Program-made: the position numbers and the translations under genes
Part shown: one piece after another, positions 24,602-34,121 of the stretch
How positions within the stretch are numbered: position 1 is the first letter of the stretch
Layout: each line of letters starts with the position of its first letter
The notes under the pieces: model-generated
Databases searched by the model: none
What the model saw: only the letters and a program-made list of their open reading frames with translations
Told to the model about the DNA's origin: nothing
Source: a virus
IMG/VR virus record: IMGVR_UViG_3300032229_000533
Span: 62,001-126,000 of that record
Strand: one strand, 5' to 3'
DNA length: 64,000 bases

Positions 24602-25810
24602 ATGTCTAAAATCAAAGTATTAGTAGTCCCATCTGATAGAACTGGTGTGGGTAAATTTAGGTCTGTTGACCCTCACGTCTTTTTACAAAATCTTTACGGT
24701 GACGATTTCCACGTAGATATCGTATATGAACCATCATATGATGATATGAATTTTTGGAAAGAATATCAAATAGTTGCATTCCATAGAAGTATTGGTTCTG
24801 ATTTTGATAGAGCCAACAGATTAATTCAAATGTTAAACTCATTAGGGATTATAACTGTTTGCGATATTGATGATTATTGGATGCCAGGCAAAGAACATCC
24901 AATTCATGATATTATTAGAGTTAATAAGATTAACGAAAAAATCATGGCAAACCTTAAGGTTTCAAAATATGTTACAACAACCACAACAATTTTTGCAGAT
25001 GAAATTAAAAAATTAAACAAAAATGTTGTTGTATTCCCTAACGCTATCAATCCTAATGAACCACAATTTAAAGAACCTACACTTGAATCAAACCGATTAA
25101 GGGTTGGTTGGTTAGGTGGTTCTTCTCACTTACATGACCTACAACTATTAGATTTTGGTAGATTAGGTCAATATAACGACAAATTACAATTTGTTTTATG
25201 TGGATTTGATACAAGAGGTACGGTTACTGAAATAAATCAACAAACAGGTGAACAAAAGAAAAGAAACATTTTACCCCATGAAACTGTTTGGGCTCAATAT
25301 GAAAAAATATTCACAAAAAACTTAACAACGGTTTCCGAAGATTATAAAAAATTCTTATTAAATTACACTCAAGAGTCATATCCAAATGAAATGAATGAAC
25401 CTTATTTAAGAGTGTGGACAAAACCTGTTACATCTTATGCTAAGAATTATTCAAAATTTGATGTATCTTTGGCTCCAATTAAAAACCATCTGTTTAATAG
25501 AGTTAAATCACAATTAAAAGTTATTGAGGCTGGTTTCTATAAAAAAGCTGTTATTGCGTCTAACGTTGGACCATACACTATTGATTTAAAACATTGTTTA
25601 AATCATGGTGAATTTGTTGATGGAAATGCAATGTTGGTTGAAGAAAAAAGAAACCATTCTGATTGGTCTAAGTACATTGAAAAATTAATTAAAAACCCAA
25701 ATATGGCAAAAGATATGGGGGAAAGACTATATGAAACAGTTAAAGACAAATATGATTTAAATAACGTAACAAAAGACAGAGCAGAATTTTATAAATCAAT
25801 AATCAAATGA
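24602..25810 (+). CDS. GT-B (GT4-like) glycosyltransferase
   Basis: Protein of 402 residues. RVGWLGGSSHLHDLQLLDFG (about 162-181) and VSLAPIKNHLFNRVKSQLKV (about 296-315) followed by EAGFYKKAVIASNVGPY mark the two-domain GT-B fold, with the donor-domain acidic residue in the last motif. It opens the second glycan cluster. No membrane segment. It overlaps the next gene by four bases (ATGA). Donor and acceptor are unknown. Confidence 0.8.
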   Translation: MSKIKVLVVPSDRTGVGKFRSVDPHVFLQNLYGDDFHVDIVYEPSYDDMNFWKEYQIVAFHRSIGSDFDRANRLIQMLNSLGIITVCDIDDYWMPGKEHPIHDIIRVNKINEKIMANLKVSKYVTTTTTIFADEIKKLNKNVVVFPNAINPNEPQFKEPTLESNRLRVGWLGGSSHLHDLQLLDFGRLGQYNDKLQFVLCGFDTRGTVTEINQQTGEQKKRNILPHETVWAQYEKIFTKNLTTVSEDYKKFLLNYTQESYPNEMNEPYLRVWTKPVTSYAKNYSKFDVSLAPIKNHLFNRVKSQLKVIEAGFYKKAVIASNVGPYTIDLKHCLNHGEFVDGNAMLVEEKRNHSDWSKYIEKLIKNPNMAKDMGERLYETVKDKYDLNNVTKDRAEFYKSIIK

Positions 25811-26508
25811 TAAACATACCAATTACCAAATTATTATTTTTAGACATTGAAACCGTAGGTATTCAACCTGATTGGAAATCTCTTGAAGAAAACCGACCTG
25901 AGTTGGCATTCCAATTTCAAAACTATCACGATTGGTTCCAAAAAAGATTCCCTGAAGACGCGGACAAACCTGTTGGTGATATGTTTGTTAATAGAGCAGC
26001 GTTAGTTCCTGAATTTGCAAGAATTGCATGTGTTAGTGTTGCGTTTGTAACCGATAAAGGTGATGTTAAAATGCAATCATTTAGTGACCCTGATGAAAAG
26101 AAACTATTACAGGATGTTCAAAAACTTTTATATAGAGTTGGTGAACTTGGGTTCCATTTATGTGGTCACAATGTGAAAGGATTTGATATTCCAATGATGG
26201 CTAAAAGAATGATTATGAATGGTATTATGCCACCTAAGATTTTACCAGGTCACGACACAAAACCATGGGAAATTAAAGCTTTAGATACTAAAGAGGTATG
26301 GCAATATGGTGGATATGGTTCAATTGCGTCATTAGAACTTATGTGTGTTTGCTTAGGTGTTGAGTCATCTAAAACAATGGAAGTCACAGGTAATAAAGTT
26401 CATGAAGCATTTTGGGATAAAAAAGATATTGAAGGTATTGTAAAATATTGTGAAAAAGATGTGTCAGTATTAATTGATGTAATAAAAAAATTAAACGAAT
26501 TAAAATAA
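25807..26508 (+). CDS. 3'-5' exonuclease, PF10108-like (PolB-type exonuclease)
   Basis: Protein of 233 residues, a stand-alone DEDD-family 3'-5' exonuclease. Motif Exo I LFLDIETV (about 10-17), an HNVKGFDIPMM Exo II element (about 122-132) and a YCEKDVSVL Exo III element (about 216-224) carry the four acidic residues. Such proteins (predicted 3'-5' exonuclease related to PolB) are common in Bacteroidota. The window's DNA polymerase already has a proofreading domain, so this is an extra nuclease. Sits between a glycosyltransferase and a dUTPase gene in a coupled operon. Confidence 0.85.
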   Translation: MINIPITKLLFLDIETVGIQPDWKSLEENRPELAFQFQNYHDWFQKRFPEDADKPVGDMFVNRAALVPEFARIACVSVAFVTDKGDVKMQSFSDPDEKKLLQDVQKLLYRVGELGFHLCGHNVKGFDIPMMAKRMIMNGIMPPKILPGHDTKPWEIKALDTKEVWQYGGYGSIASLELMCVCLGVESSKTMEVTGNKVHEAFWDKKDIEGIVKYCEKDVSVLIDVIKKLNELK

Positions 26509-27131
26509 TGATAGACTTAGGAAATCTTGGTCATTTTGACCCAAAAGTTAGAGAAGAGATTGAGAAACAATTTAAAAAAATTCAATCTGAAATGGGTATT
26601 GAGCCCGATGATGAATATCAAAAAGAATTAGAAGACATGTTAGGTATTTCATTTGAAGAAATGGAAGCCGAAATTAACAATGTTGCCAAATTAAGAACAC
26701 TTAAAGTTGAGTTAACTCATGAAAACGCGGTTCTTCCAAAATACGCATACCCTTCTGATTCAGGATTTGATTTACACGCAACTGAAGAAGTTATTATTGG
26801 TCCATTTGGTAGAGCGTTAGTCCCAACAGGATTAAAGGTTTCTTTTGAAGAAGGATATGAAATACAAGTTAGACCTAAAAGTGGGTTGGCTATTAAACAA
26901 GGACTAACTGTTCTTAACACACCAGGAACTGTAGACCAAGGATATACAGGTGAAATACAAGTAATTGTTTTTAACACTAATAACACGACCGTAACTATTC
27001 CAAAAGGAATGAAAGTTGGTCAGGCAGTTTTATGCCCCGTAGTACAAGGTAAATTTGTTATGATTGAAACCGTTAAAAAGGTTGAAGATAAAGATAGAGG
27101 AAATAATGGTTTTGGAAGTACAGGAATATAA
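26508..27131 (+). CDS. dut: dUTPase with N-terminal extension
   Basis: dUTP diphosphatase, which removes dUTP and makes dUMP for thymidylate. All five trimeric dUTPase motifs are present: YPSDSGFDLHA (motif 1), RPKSGLA (2), TPGTVDQGYTGEI (3), IPKGMKVGQAV (4) and RGNNGFGSTG (5). The first about 60 residues are a charged, helical extension not found in the usual 140-155-residue enzyme; its job is unknown. The gene overlaps both neighbours by one base (TAATG). Confidence 0.95.
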   Translation: MIDLGNLGHFDPKVREEIEKQFKKIQSEMGIEPDDEYQKELEDMLGISFEEMEAEINNVAKLRTLKVELTHENAVLPKYAYPSDSGFDLHATEEVIIGPFGRALVPTGLKVSFEEGYEIQVRPKSGLAIKQGLTVLNTPGTVDQGYTGEIQVIVFNTNNTTVTIPKGMKVGQAVLCPVVQGKFVMIETVKKVEDKDRGNNGFGSTGI

Positions 27132-27517
27132 TGGAAAATAGTATTAGTCCCTCATTACCTGATGGTGTCAAAAATTATTTAATTGACATTGACGGAACAA
27201 TTACTGATGACATTCCAAATGAAGAGCCATGGAGAATGGAAACATCATTACCATATGATGGTTCTGTTGAAATGATTAACTCTTGGTTTGATGATGGTCA
27301 TATCATTACTTTCTTTACATCAAGAACATATGAACACGAAATAGTTACTAAACAATGGTTAGATAAACATGGTTTTAAATACCATAACATCTTATTTAAC
27401 AAACCTCGTGGTGGTAATTACCATTGGATTGATAATCACATTGTAAGAGCAACACGTTACGATGGAAGATGGAGTGAATTAATTAAAAAAGAACATAAAA
27501 TAGAAGTTTTTAAATGA
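27131..27517 (+). CDS. Small HAD-like phosphatase
   Basis: Protein of 128 residues with a minimal HAD core. LIDIDGTITDD holds motif I (D19 and D21), TFFTSRTYEH fits motif II with the Thr/Ser, and WIDNHIVRATRYDG fits motif III/IV; a KPRGGN lysine lies between. The cap is absent or very small, like phage and plasmid nucleotidase/sugar phosphatase homologs. The substrate could be a sugar phosphate for the surrounding glycan genes or a nucleotide. The one-base overlap with the upstream gene indicates coupling. Confidence 0.8.
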   Translation: MENSISPSLPDGVKNYLIDIDGTITDDIPNEEPWRMETSLPYDGSVEMINSWFDDGHIITFFTSRTYEHEIVTKQWLDKHGFKYHNILFNKPRGGNYHWIDNHIVRATRYDGRWSELIKKEHKIEVFK

Positions 27518-29139
27518 TAACAATAGGATACTCTACAAGAGAACATAACCCAAAATTTATTGAATACTTGAAAAAAAGTTCAGGGAACAAAAAAATTGAG
27601 GTGATTGAAAAAATTAATAATGGGGATAAATCCCTTTCTCAAGTTTATAACGAGATACTTGACGAAGCAAAAACTGACATAGTTGTATTGTGTCATGACG
27701 ACATTTACTTTGACACTAATAGTTGGTACTACAAATTGAAGACTCACTTTGAAAGTAGTGAGTATGGTATTTTAGGTGTTGCAGGAACAACTGAAATGCC
27801 CGCTTCAGGTCAATGGTGGGAAACACGAAGAAAAATGATTGGTATTGTAAACCATGAAAGTGGTGGAAAAAAATGGACTTCAAAGTACTCTGAAGATTTG
27901 GGTAAATCAATCAGAGAAACAGTAATTGTTGACGGTCTTTTCATTGCATTAAGTAAATCAAGAATTAAACATAATTTTGATGAAGAGTTTAAAGGGTTCC
28001 ATTTCTATGACATTGGGTTTTGTTTTAAAAATCAAATAGAAGGTGTTAAGGTTGGAGTGATTTCAAACATTAGAATTACACATAAATCTATCGGACAAAC
28101 TAATCAACAATGGGAGGAAAATAAAAATTTATTTGCTCAAAAATATAGTGACATTTTACCCGTTAAAATTCCATTTGACCCAAATAAAAAACTAAAAGTT
28201 TTATTGTCTTGTATTTCATTTAGAAACTTTACGGGTTCAGAATTGTATGTTTTTGAATTAGCAAAAAGTTTAATCAAATTAAACTGTAGTGTTACCGTAT
28301 TATCACAAATTGGTGGTCCAGTAACCGATATGGCAAAGAAACTTGGTATTAAATGTGTTTCATTTGAAAATGCACCAGGATTTAAACTTGGGGATGGTCA
28401 GTGGGGTATTAACACACCTGAAGGATTTAAACCATCAACCCCAAATGCATTATATAGGGTTTCAGATGTAGATTATGACATCATTCATTTCCAACACAAA
28501 CCTGTTGCCGAAAGAATACTTAATATGTATCCTGAATTACCTAAGATAAGTGCGATTCACTCAGAAGTCATTTCACTAGAAGACCCTGTTGTTGACCCAA
28601 CAATTAAAAAGTACATTGCAATTCGTCCTGAAATTAAGGAACATATGGTTAACAATTTTGACATACCTGAAGAAATGATTGAGGTTATTTACAATCCTGT
28701 TGATAATGAAAAGTTCCAATCTAAAAAAGTATCTGAAGAAAATTATGTTTTGTTTGTTGGTACCATAGATTATTTAAGAAAAGAGACAATCTTAGATTTA
28801 ATTGAATATACAAGAGAACTTGGAAAAGAACTTTGGTTAGTTGGTGAAAACAATGGAAATTATTTAGAAAATGTTCTGTTAGAAGACCACGTTAAACATT
28901 TCCCTTCGACTTGGAAAATTGAAGACTTCATTTTAAAGTCGTACGAAACTGCAGGAATCCAATTAGGTAGAACAACCATTGAAAGTTGGATGTGTGGAAA
29001 ATCAAGTTGGATTTATAAAGTGGATAAGGGCGGATTTATTTTATCAAAAGAAAAATTTGACCCACCATCAGATATTGAAAAATATCACACTTTAAAAGTC
29101 GCCCAACAAATAAAAGATGAATACTTAAAACTATTATAA
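27514..29139 (+). CDS. Two-domain glycosyltransferase (GT2-like plus GT4-like)
   Basis: Protein of 541 residues. The N-terminal half (about 1-215) is GT-A-like: TDIVVLCHDDIYFDTNSWYY with the DD pair as DxD, then VAGTTEMPASGQWWETRRKM, resembling the Glyco_tranf_2_5 family. The C-terminal half (about 225-541) is GT-B-like: LLSCISFRNFTGSELYVFEL at its start and FVGTIDYLRKETILD plus GIQLGRTTIESWMCGKSS near its end. Two active sites suggest sequential sugar transfers. Overlaps the upstream gene by four bases. Acceptor and donors are unknown. Confidence 0.8.
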   Translation: MITIGYSTREHNPKFIEYLKKSSGNKKIEVIEKINNGDKSLSQVYNEILDEAKTDIVVLCHDDIYFDTNSWYYKLKTHFESSEYGILGVAGTTEMPASGQWWETRRKMIGIVNHESGGKKWTSKYSEDLGKSIRETVIVDGLFIALSKSRIKHNFDEEFKGFHFYDIGFCFKNQIEGVKVGVISNIRITHKSIGQTNQQWEENKNLFAQKYSDILPVKIPFDPNKKLKVLLSCISFRNFTGSELYVFELAKSLIKLNCSVTVLSQIGGPVTDMAKKLGIKCVSFENAPGFKLGDGQWGINTPEGFKPSTPNALYRVSDVDYDIIHFQHKPVAERILNMYPELPKISAIHSEVISLEDPVVDPTIKKYIAIRPEIKEHMVNNFDIPEEMIEVIYNPVDNEKFQSKKVSEENYVLFVGTIDYLRKETILDLIEYTRELGKELWLVGENNGNYLENVLLEDHVKHFPSTWKIEDFILKSYETAGIQLGRTTIESWMCGKSSWIYKVDKGGFILSKEKFDPPSDIEKYHTLKVAQQIKDEYLKLL

Positions 29140-29918
29140 TGAATAGAATAATTGACTATAAAAATTTATCCGAAGAAATACAAAATTGGATAATAAATTA
29201 TGTTAATGAATATAATATTAAAACGTTAGTCATTGGCGTTTCAGGCGGCATTGACTCTGCGGTTGTATCTACACTATGTGCTAAAACAGGTATACCGACA
29301 ATTGCGGTTGGGATGCCGTTAAATTCAAAACCTGAAAATACAAGGTTATCAAACTTACAATTAGATTTTTTATCTAAGTTAAATGTAAAAACTTTTGAGT
29401 ATGATTTAACTAAAACTTTTAATTCGTTTGAGACTTTAATGTCGGAATTTTTTAACTCTGATTTATCAAGCGCTAATAGTAAATCAAGAATGAGGATGAT
29501 GACTTTGTATCACATTGCAACAACGGTAAAAGGTATTGTTGTTGGTACAGGAAATAAAGTTGAAGACTTTGGCGTTGGGTTTTATACAAAATATGGTGAT
29601 GGAGGTGTTGATATATCTCCAATTGCCGACCTATATAAAACAGAAGTCAGAGAACTTGGTCGTTACTTAGGGGTACCACAAGAAATTATTAATGCGACCC
29701 CAACCGATGGTTTATGGGATGATGACAGAAACGATGAAGAACAAATCGGTGCGACATATGAAGAATTAGAATGGGTTATGGAATATGGAATTAATAAACA
29801 AGCGTACACAGAAAAAGAATTTAGAGTTTTAGAAATTTATCAAAACTTTAATGAAAAGAATAAACACAAGATGGTACCAATACCAATTTTTGATTTAAAA
29901 GAAAACGAAATTATATGA
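29139..29918 (+). CDS. nadE: NAD(+) synthetase, ammonia-dependent type
   Basis: Protein of 259 residues that completes NAD from nicotinate adenine dinucleotide, ATP and ammonia. GVSGGIDSAVVS (about 33-44) is the ATP-pyrophosphatase P-loop; VVGTGNKVEDFGVGFYTKYG followed by DISPIADLYKTEVREL holds the conserved substrate and metal-binding residues. The length fits the single-domain enzyme without a glutaminase part. Phage NadE could replenish NAD during infection or oppose NAD-depleting host defences; both are inferences. It lies in a coupled operon of sugar-nucleotide and transferase genes. Confidence 0.93.
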   Translation: MNRIIDYKNLSEEIQNWIINYVNEYNIKTLVIGVSGGIDSAVVSTLCAKTGIPTIAVGMPLNSKPENTRLSNLQLDFLSKLNVKTFEYDLTKTFNSFETLMSEFFNSDLSSANSKSRMRMMTLYHIATTVKGIVVGTGNKVEDFGVGFYTKYGDGGVDISPIADLYKTEVRELGRYLGVPQEIINATPTDGLWDDDRNDEEQIGATYEELEWVMEYGINKQAYTEKEFRVLEIYQNFNEKNKHKMVPIPIFDLKENEII

Positions 29919-31072
29919 AAATAGGAATTATCGGAGCAGGTAGATTAGGATTAACTTTTGCTCTATTATGTGAAAAAAATGGATACGATGTTATTGTATC
30001 GGATGTTAGAGAAGATTATGTCTTTAACCTAAACAAAAGAATTTGTAATACAAATGAACCATTAATTCAATCAATGTTATTGGATGCTAAAAATTTTAGT
30101 GCAACCACCAACAATATTGAAATTATTAAAAACTCTGATGTTATTTTTACATTTGTTGCAACACCATCAACATTGGATGGTAATTACGACACTGCAAGAG
30201 TATTTGAAGTTGTTGCTGATTTTTATAGTGCATCATCATTAAACATTCCATTGTATGATAAAAAATTCATTGTTGGTTGTACTACAAATCCTGGTGACGT
30301 AGAACAAGTTCAAACAAGATTAAACATGTTTAACATTCAAGTGGCGTATAACCCAGAATTTATTGCTCAAGGTGAAATTGTAAAAGGTCTTGAACAATCA
30401 GACATTGTTTTAATAGGTACTGAATATACTGAATTGGCAAATGATTTAATTGGAATTTACAATAAAATTCAGACTACTCCAGTGAATGCTTATGTTATGT
30501 CGCCAAAAGCTGCTGAGATAACTAAAATAGGTATCAATTGTTTCTTAACAACAAAAATTAGTTATGCAAACATGATGGGGGAAATAATGATTAAGGCTGG
30601 CATACAAGATGAAATTGATATGGTATTAGGAGCAATTGGGGGAGACTCAAGAGTTGGTAAAAAATATTTGAAATATGGTTTTGGTTTTGGAGGTCCTTGT
30701 CTACCAAGAGATAATAGAGCTTTAGGTCATTTTGCTAATAATCTTGGTATGGAATTAAACTTACCATTAACGGTAGATAACTTTAATAAAGAACACGCAA
30801 ACTTTGTTAAAAACTATTTTATGGAGAAAAACCCTGATAGGTCGGTTCCATTTGTTATGGAATATATCACATATAAAAAAGGTACTGATATATTGGAAGA
30901 ATCACAGCAATTCCAATTGTGTGTTGATTTATTAAATGAAGGTTATACTTTACATGTAATTGAAATTGATGCAATCACAAATAAATTACAACAAATGAGT
31001 GAATCATACAACAACAGATTAAAATTCTTTAGACCAGGAACTAAACCAGAAGGATATAAAATTACATTATAA
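29915..31072 (+). CDS. UDP-glucose/GDP-mannose dehydrogenase family protein
   Basis: Protein of 385 residues. Rossmann loop GIIGAGRLG (about 3-11) for NAD(P), the FVATPSTLDG strand, FIVGCTTNPGD, then AYNPEFIAQGEIVKGL of the central domain, and GFGFGGPCLPRDNRAL with the catalytic cysteine (C262) in the position of the family's FGGSCFPKD. The family oxidises UDP-glucose, UDP-ManNAc or GDP-mannose to the uronic acid; I cannot tell which. It is somewhat shorter than usual (about 440) and the C-terminal UDP-binding domain is reduced. It may use the NAD made by the preceding gene's product. Confidence 0.88.
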   Translation: MKIGIIGAGRLGLTFALLCEKNGYDVIVSDVREDYVFNLNKRICNTNEPLIQSMLLDAKNFSATTNNIEIIKNSDVIFTFVATPSTLDGNYDTARVFEVVADFYSASSLNIPLYDKKFIVGCTTNPGDVEQVQTRLNMFNIQVAYNPEFIAQGEIVKGLEQSDIVLIGTEYTELANDLIGIYNKIQTTPVNAYVMSPKAAEITKIGINCFLTTKISYANMMGEIMIKAGIQDEIDMVLGAIGGDSRVGKKYLKYGFGFGGPCLPRDNRALGHFANNLGMELNLPLTVDNFNKEHANFVKNYFMEKNPDRSVPFVMEYITYKKGTDILEESQQFQLCVDLLNEGYTLHVIEIDAITNKLQQMSESYNNRLKFFRPGTKPEGYKITL

Positions 31073-31798
31073 ATGATTAAAATAGTTAGTTGTTTTTGGA
31101 ACGCAGAGAAATATATTGAGAATTGTATTAGAACACTTAAAAATCAAAAAAGTATAGATTTTCAAGTGTATTTAATTGATGACATGTCAACAGATAATTC
31201 CGTAAGTGTTGTAAAAGAATTAATTGGTAATGATTCAAGATTTAAATTAATTGTTAACACAGAAAAAAAATTTAAATTAAAAAACTTAGATGACCTAATC
31301 AGTACATTTGATGATGAGGATATTGTGGTGGAATTAGATGGTGACGATTTTTTACTTGGTGATGATGTTATTACCGAAATAAAACAAATGTATAGTAATA
31401 AAAATGTTTGGTTAACAAACGGTTCTTTTATGTATACAAACGGTAATAACGGATTTTCATCAAAGGCTGACTGCAAAAACATAAGAACTTCAGTATTCAC
31501 ATTTTCGCATTTGAGAACGTGGAAATCTTTTCTATGGAAATCAATCCCAAAAGAATATTTTATGGATTTAAATGGTCAATATTTTAAATCCGCATCTGAC
31601 GTTGCGTATTCAATACCTCTTTTAGAATTGTCAGGTGAAGAACACTATAGATTTAATCCAAAAATATTATATGTTTATAATGGAGACTCACCATATAATG
31701 ACCATAAAGAAGGAAGCGCAACAGGTGGTTTATCCGAACAATCTAGAAGTGCTAACATTATACGAAACAAACCAAAATTAAATAAATTAATTAGATAA
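31073..31798 (+). CDS. GT2 family glycosyltransferase
   Basis: Protein of 241 residues. Starts IKIVSCFWNAEKYIENCIRT, then QVYLIDDMSTDNSVSVVKEL (GT2 nucleotide-binding strand with the DD) and VVELDGDDFLLGDDV with the DxD metal-binding element (about 82-90). Short but complete GT-A core. It lies immediately after the dehydrogenase gene and 5 bases before the fucosyltransferase-like gene. Donor and acceptor unknown. Confidence 0.85.
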   Translation: MIKIVSCFWNAEKYIENCIRTLKNQKSIDFQVYLIDDMSTDNSVSVVKELIGNDSRFKLIVNTEKKFKLKNLDDLISTFDDEDIVVELDGDDFLLGDDVITEIKQMYSNKNVWLTNGSFMYTNGNNGFSSKADCKNIRTSVFTFSHLRTWKSFLWKSIPKEYFMDLNGQYFKSASDVAYSIPLLELSGEEHYRFNPKILYVYNGDSPYNDHKEGSATGGLSEQSRSANIIRNKPKLNKLIR

Positions 31799-31803
31799 AA
31801 AAT

Positions 31804-32646
31804 ATGAAAGGATTAACTAGTTTAGAAATTTTACATCATCATAATGGTAGGTTTGGAAACCAATTATTTAGAATTGGTACTATCATTGGTGAGTCATTAA
31901 AAAGAAATGTTGAGTATTACATACCGAGTGAATGGGAACACTCTAATAAATTCCCAAATTTAAAAAATGTTATTTCAGTTAATGAAATTAGACCAAAAAT
32001 AACATCTAACCACAGAGAATCAAAATTTGGATATCATAATATACCTGACACTCAAGGAATATTGGAAATTACGGGATATTTTCAATCTTGGAAATTTTTT
32101 GAAGAATTTGAAAATGAAGTTAGAAATTCTTTATCGTTTTCAGACGAGTTAATTGAAAAAGCGGCATCAAGAATGTCTAAAGACACTATTAAACTTTGTC
32201 TCCATGTTAGATGGGGGGACATTTATGATAGAAAAACAAATGGTGGACACAAAGGGGTTGAAAATTTTCATCCTGTAATGACCCTTCAATATTATGAAAA
32301 TGCCCTAAATCTTATATTAAGTGAAACTAAAATTGATGAGATTTTGGTTTTTACCGATAATGTAGACACAAAAGAATTTATTGAAGGCAAATTTGAAAAA
32401 TTTGGTGTTAAAGTTATTTATTTTGACTATAGTGACGATTTTATTAATGACTTTATTTGTCAAAGTCTTTGTGACCATTTTATAATTGCAAATAGTACTT
32501 TTTCATGGTGGGCATCATTTCTAAGTAAAAATGAAAACAAAATTGTTTGTTGTCCAAAAGAAGAAGATTGGTTTGGACCATCTTATCGTAATTTGGATAG
32601 AAGCACTCTATTGCCTTTAAATTGGAAAAGAATATCTCAAAATTAA
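31804..32646 (+). CDS. GT11 alpha-1,2-fucosyltransferase-like protein
   Basis: Protein of 280 residues. NGRFGNQLFR (about 14-23), HVRWGDIYD (about 137-145, the HxRRGD equivalent) and NSTFSWWASFLS (about 232-243) are the three conserved GT11 motifs that bind GDP-fucose-type donors. No fucose synthase is in the window; the nearby GDP-mannose 3,5-epimerase would give GDP-L-galactose, a 6-hydroxy relative of GDP-L-fucose, so this enzyme could use that donor. This is an inference. The junction to the next gene is exactly stop, one base, ATG. Confidence 0.87.
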   Translation: MKGLTSLEILHHHNGRFGNQLFRIGTIIGESLKRNVEYYIPSEWEHSNKFPNLKNVISVNEIRPKITSNHRESKFGYHNIPDTQGILEITGYFQSWKFFEEFENEVRNSLSFSDELIEKAASRMSKDTIKLCLHVRWGDIYDRKTNGGHKGVENFHPVMTLQYYENALNLILSETKIDEILVFTDNVDTKEFIEGKFEKFGVKVIYFDYSDDFINDFICQSLCDHFIIANSTFSWWASFLSKNENKIVCCPKEEDWFGPSYRNLDRSTLLPLNWKRISQN

Positions 32647-32647
32647 T

Positions 32648-33379
32648 ATGAATAAAATTTTACTTGAAAACATTGATTTTAAATGTATCAGTTTACTTAA
32701 AAGAACTGATAGAAGAGAATGGGTTGATTCACATTTAAAAACATTTAACATCCCTTTTGAATATTTTGACGCACTGTCATCAAACGATAATCGTACCAAT
32801 ATTAAATTTTTACAAGGTATTAAATCAGGTAATATTGGTTGTACATTATCTCACTATAATTTAATTAAAAATTATGAAGGGGAAAAAATACTCGGTATTT
32901 TTGAAGATGATGTATTACTATGTGAAGATTTTAATGAAAGATTCTCATATATAGAAAATAATTTTAATCTTGATTGGGATATATTTTTCTTATCTTCTTT
33001 CTACCATTTAAATGACGATAAAAATAGATGGAACCAAACAGGTGATTTTGAGTTCACCGATATTAAATACATTCATAGAGTTTATGGGTCATTCTGTACT
33101 CATTCATATTTGGTAAATCCAAAGTCTAAAGATAAAATCATTAAATTAATGGAGGAAAATTTTAATAGGTCTTATGCAATAGACCATCTGTATATTTTAA
33201 TCCAACCTAAACTTAATTGCTTTTCATTTACACCAGGATTAGCAAATCAAATTGTTAGTAGCAGTGACATTGATGGTGTAGTTAAAAACCAAAATTCTTT
33301 TGAACAAACAGTTGGACCACATTATTTTGTAAATAACTTAAAAGATTTTGATTATGACAAATACTTTAAATTAAAATAA
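32648..33379 (+). CDS. GT25-like glycosyltransferase
   Basis: Protein of 243 residues. ISLLKRTDRREWVDSH (about 14-29), IGCTLSHYNLIKNYEG (about 63-78) and LGIFEDDVLL (about 83-92) are the standard GT25 (LPS beta-galactosyltransferase) motifs, EDD being the metal site. Such enzymes add sugars to lipooligosaccharide or collagen-like proteins. No signal peptide. It starts one base after the previous stop (TAATATG) and ends in the same pattern before the next gene. Confidence 0.86.
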   Translation: MNKILLENIDFKCISLLKRTDRREWVDSHLKTFNIPFEYFDALSSNDNRTNIKFLQGIKSGNIGCTLSHYNLIKNYEGEKILGIFEDDVLLCEDFNERFSYIENNFNLDWDIFFLSSFYHLNDDKNRWNQTGDFEFTDIKYIHRVYGSFCTHSYLVNPKSKDKIIKLMEENFNRSYAIDHLYILIQPKLNCFSFTPGLANQIVSSSDIDGVVKNQNSFEQTVGPHYFVNNLKDFDYDKYFKLK

Positions 33380-33380
33380 T

Positions 33381-34115
33381 ATGAATAATATTTCAAACCA
33401 AATAAAAAAATACATTTTAAAAGTAGAATCTGCAACCTACATAATTAACAATTATGATTATTTTACATCACAGTATAACCTACCTAGTGATAAAGAAATT
33501 AATCTTCCCGATGACTATAGAGTTTTATTAAATTTAACCAAAAAAGTATCTAAAGATAAGTCAATTATTGATATCGGAGGTAATTGCGGTTTATATTGTA
33601 TACCAGTTGCAAAAGAGGGGTACCAAGTTTTTACATTTGAACCAATTAACATGAATGTAGAGTTATTAAAATTAAATAAAGTTATAAATAATTGTGATAA
33701 TCTTACAATAATACAAAAGGCATTATCAAATAATAACAATAAAAAGAAAATTTTTATACCATATTGTTCTGATAACACATCATTTAATTTGTCTGTTGCA
33801 ATTAGTAATATGAAGATTAAAGATTATGTTGAAGAGGTTGTTAGTTGTCAAACATTTGATAGTTGGATTAATAAAAATAAAGATGTTAATGTTGGATTTA
33901 TAAAAATTGATGTTCAGGGATATGAAAAAGAAGTTTTAGAGGGGATGCAAAAATTTCTTAATAAATGTAATGATGTTTATATATTCATTGAATGGGATGA
34001 AAAACATACCACCCAAGCAGGGTCGTCTTTGGATGAATTAGAAAGATTAATAACTTCAAATGGGTTTACCGCACTTGAACAAATTTTTGGAGATAAATTA
34101 TTTTATAAAAATTAA
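33381..34115 (+). CDS. FkbM family methyltransferase
   Basis: Protein of 244 residues. SIIDIGGNCGLYCIPVAKEG (about 55-74) is SAM motif I, FTFEPINMNVELLKLN the motif II region, and VGFIKIDVQGYEKEVLEGM (about 171-189) the family-specific motif IV with D-x-Q-G. FkbM proteins methylate hydroxyls of sugars or polyketides; among glycosyltransferase genes a sugar O-methylation is likely. A second, more divergent copy follows. Confidence 0.87.
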   Translation: MNNISNQIKKYILKVESATYIINNYDYFTSQYNLPSDKEINLPDDYRVLLNLTKKVSKDKSIIDIGGNCGLYCIPVAKEGYQVFTFEPINMNVELLKLNKVINNCDNLTIIQKALSNNNNKKKIFIPYCSDNTSFNLSVAISNMKIKDYVEEVVSCQTFDSWINKNKDVNVGFIKIDVQGYEKEVLEGMQKFLNKCNDVYIFIEWDEKHTTQAGSSLDELERLITSNGFTALEQIFGDKLFYKN

Positions 34116-34121
34116 GATACA

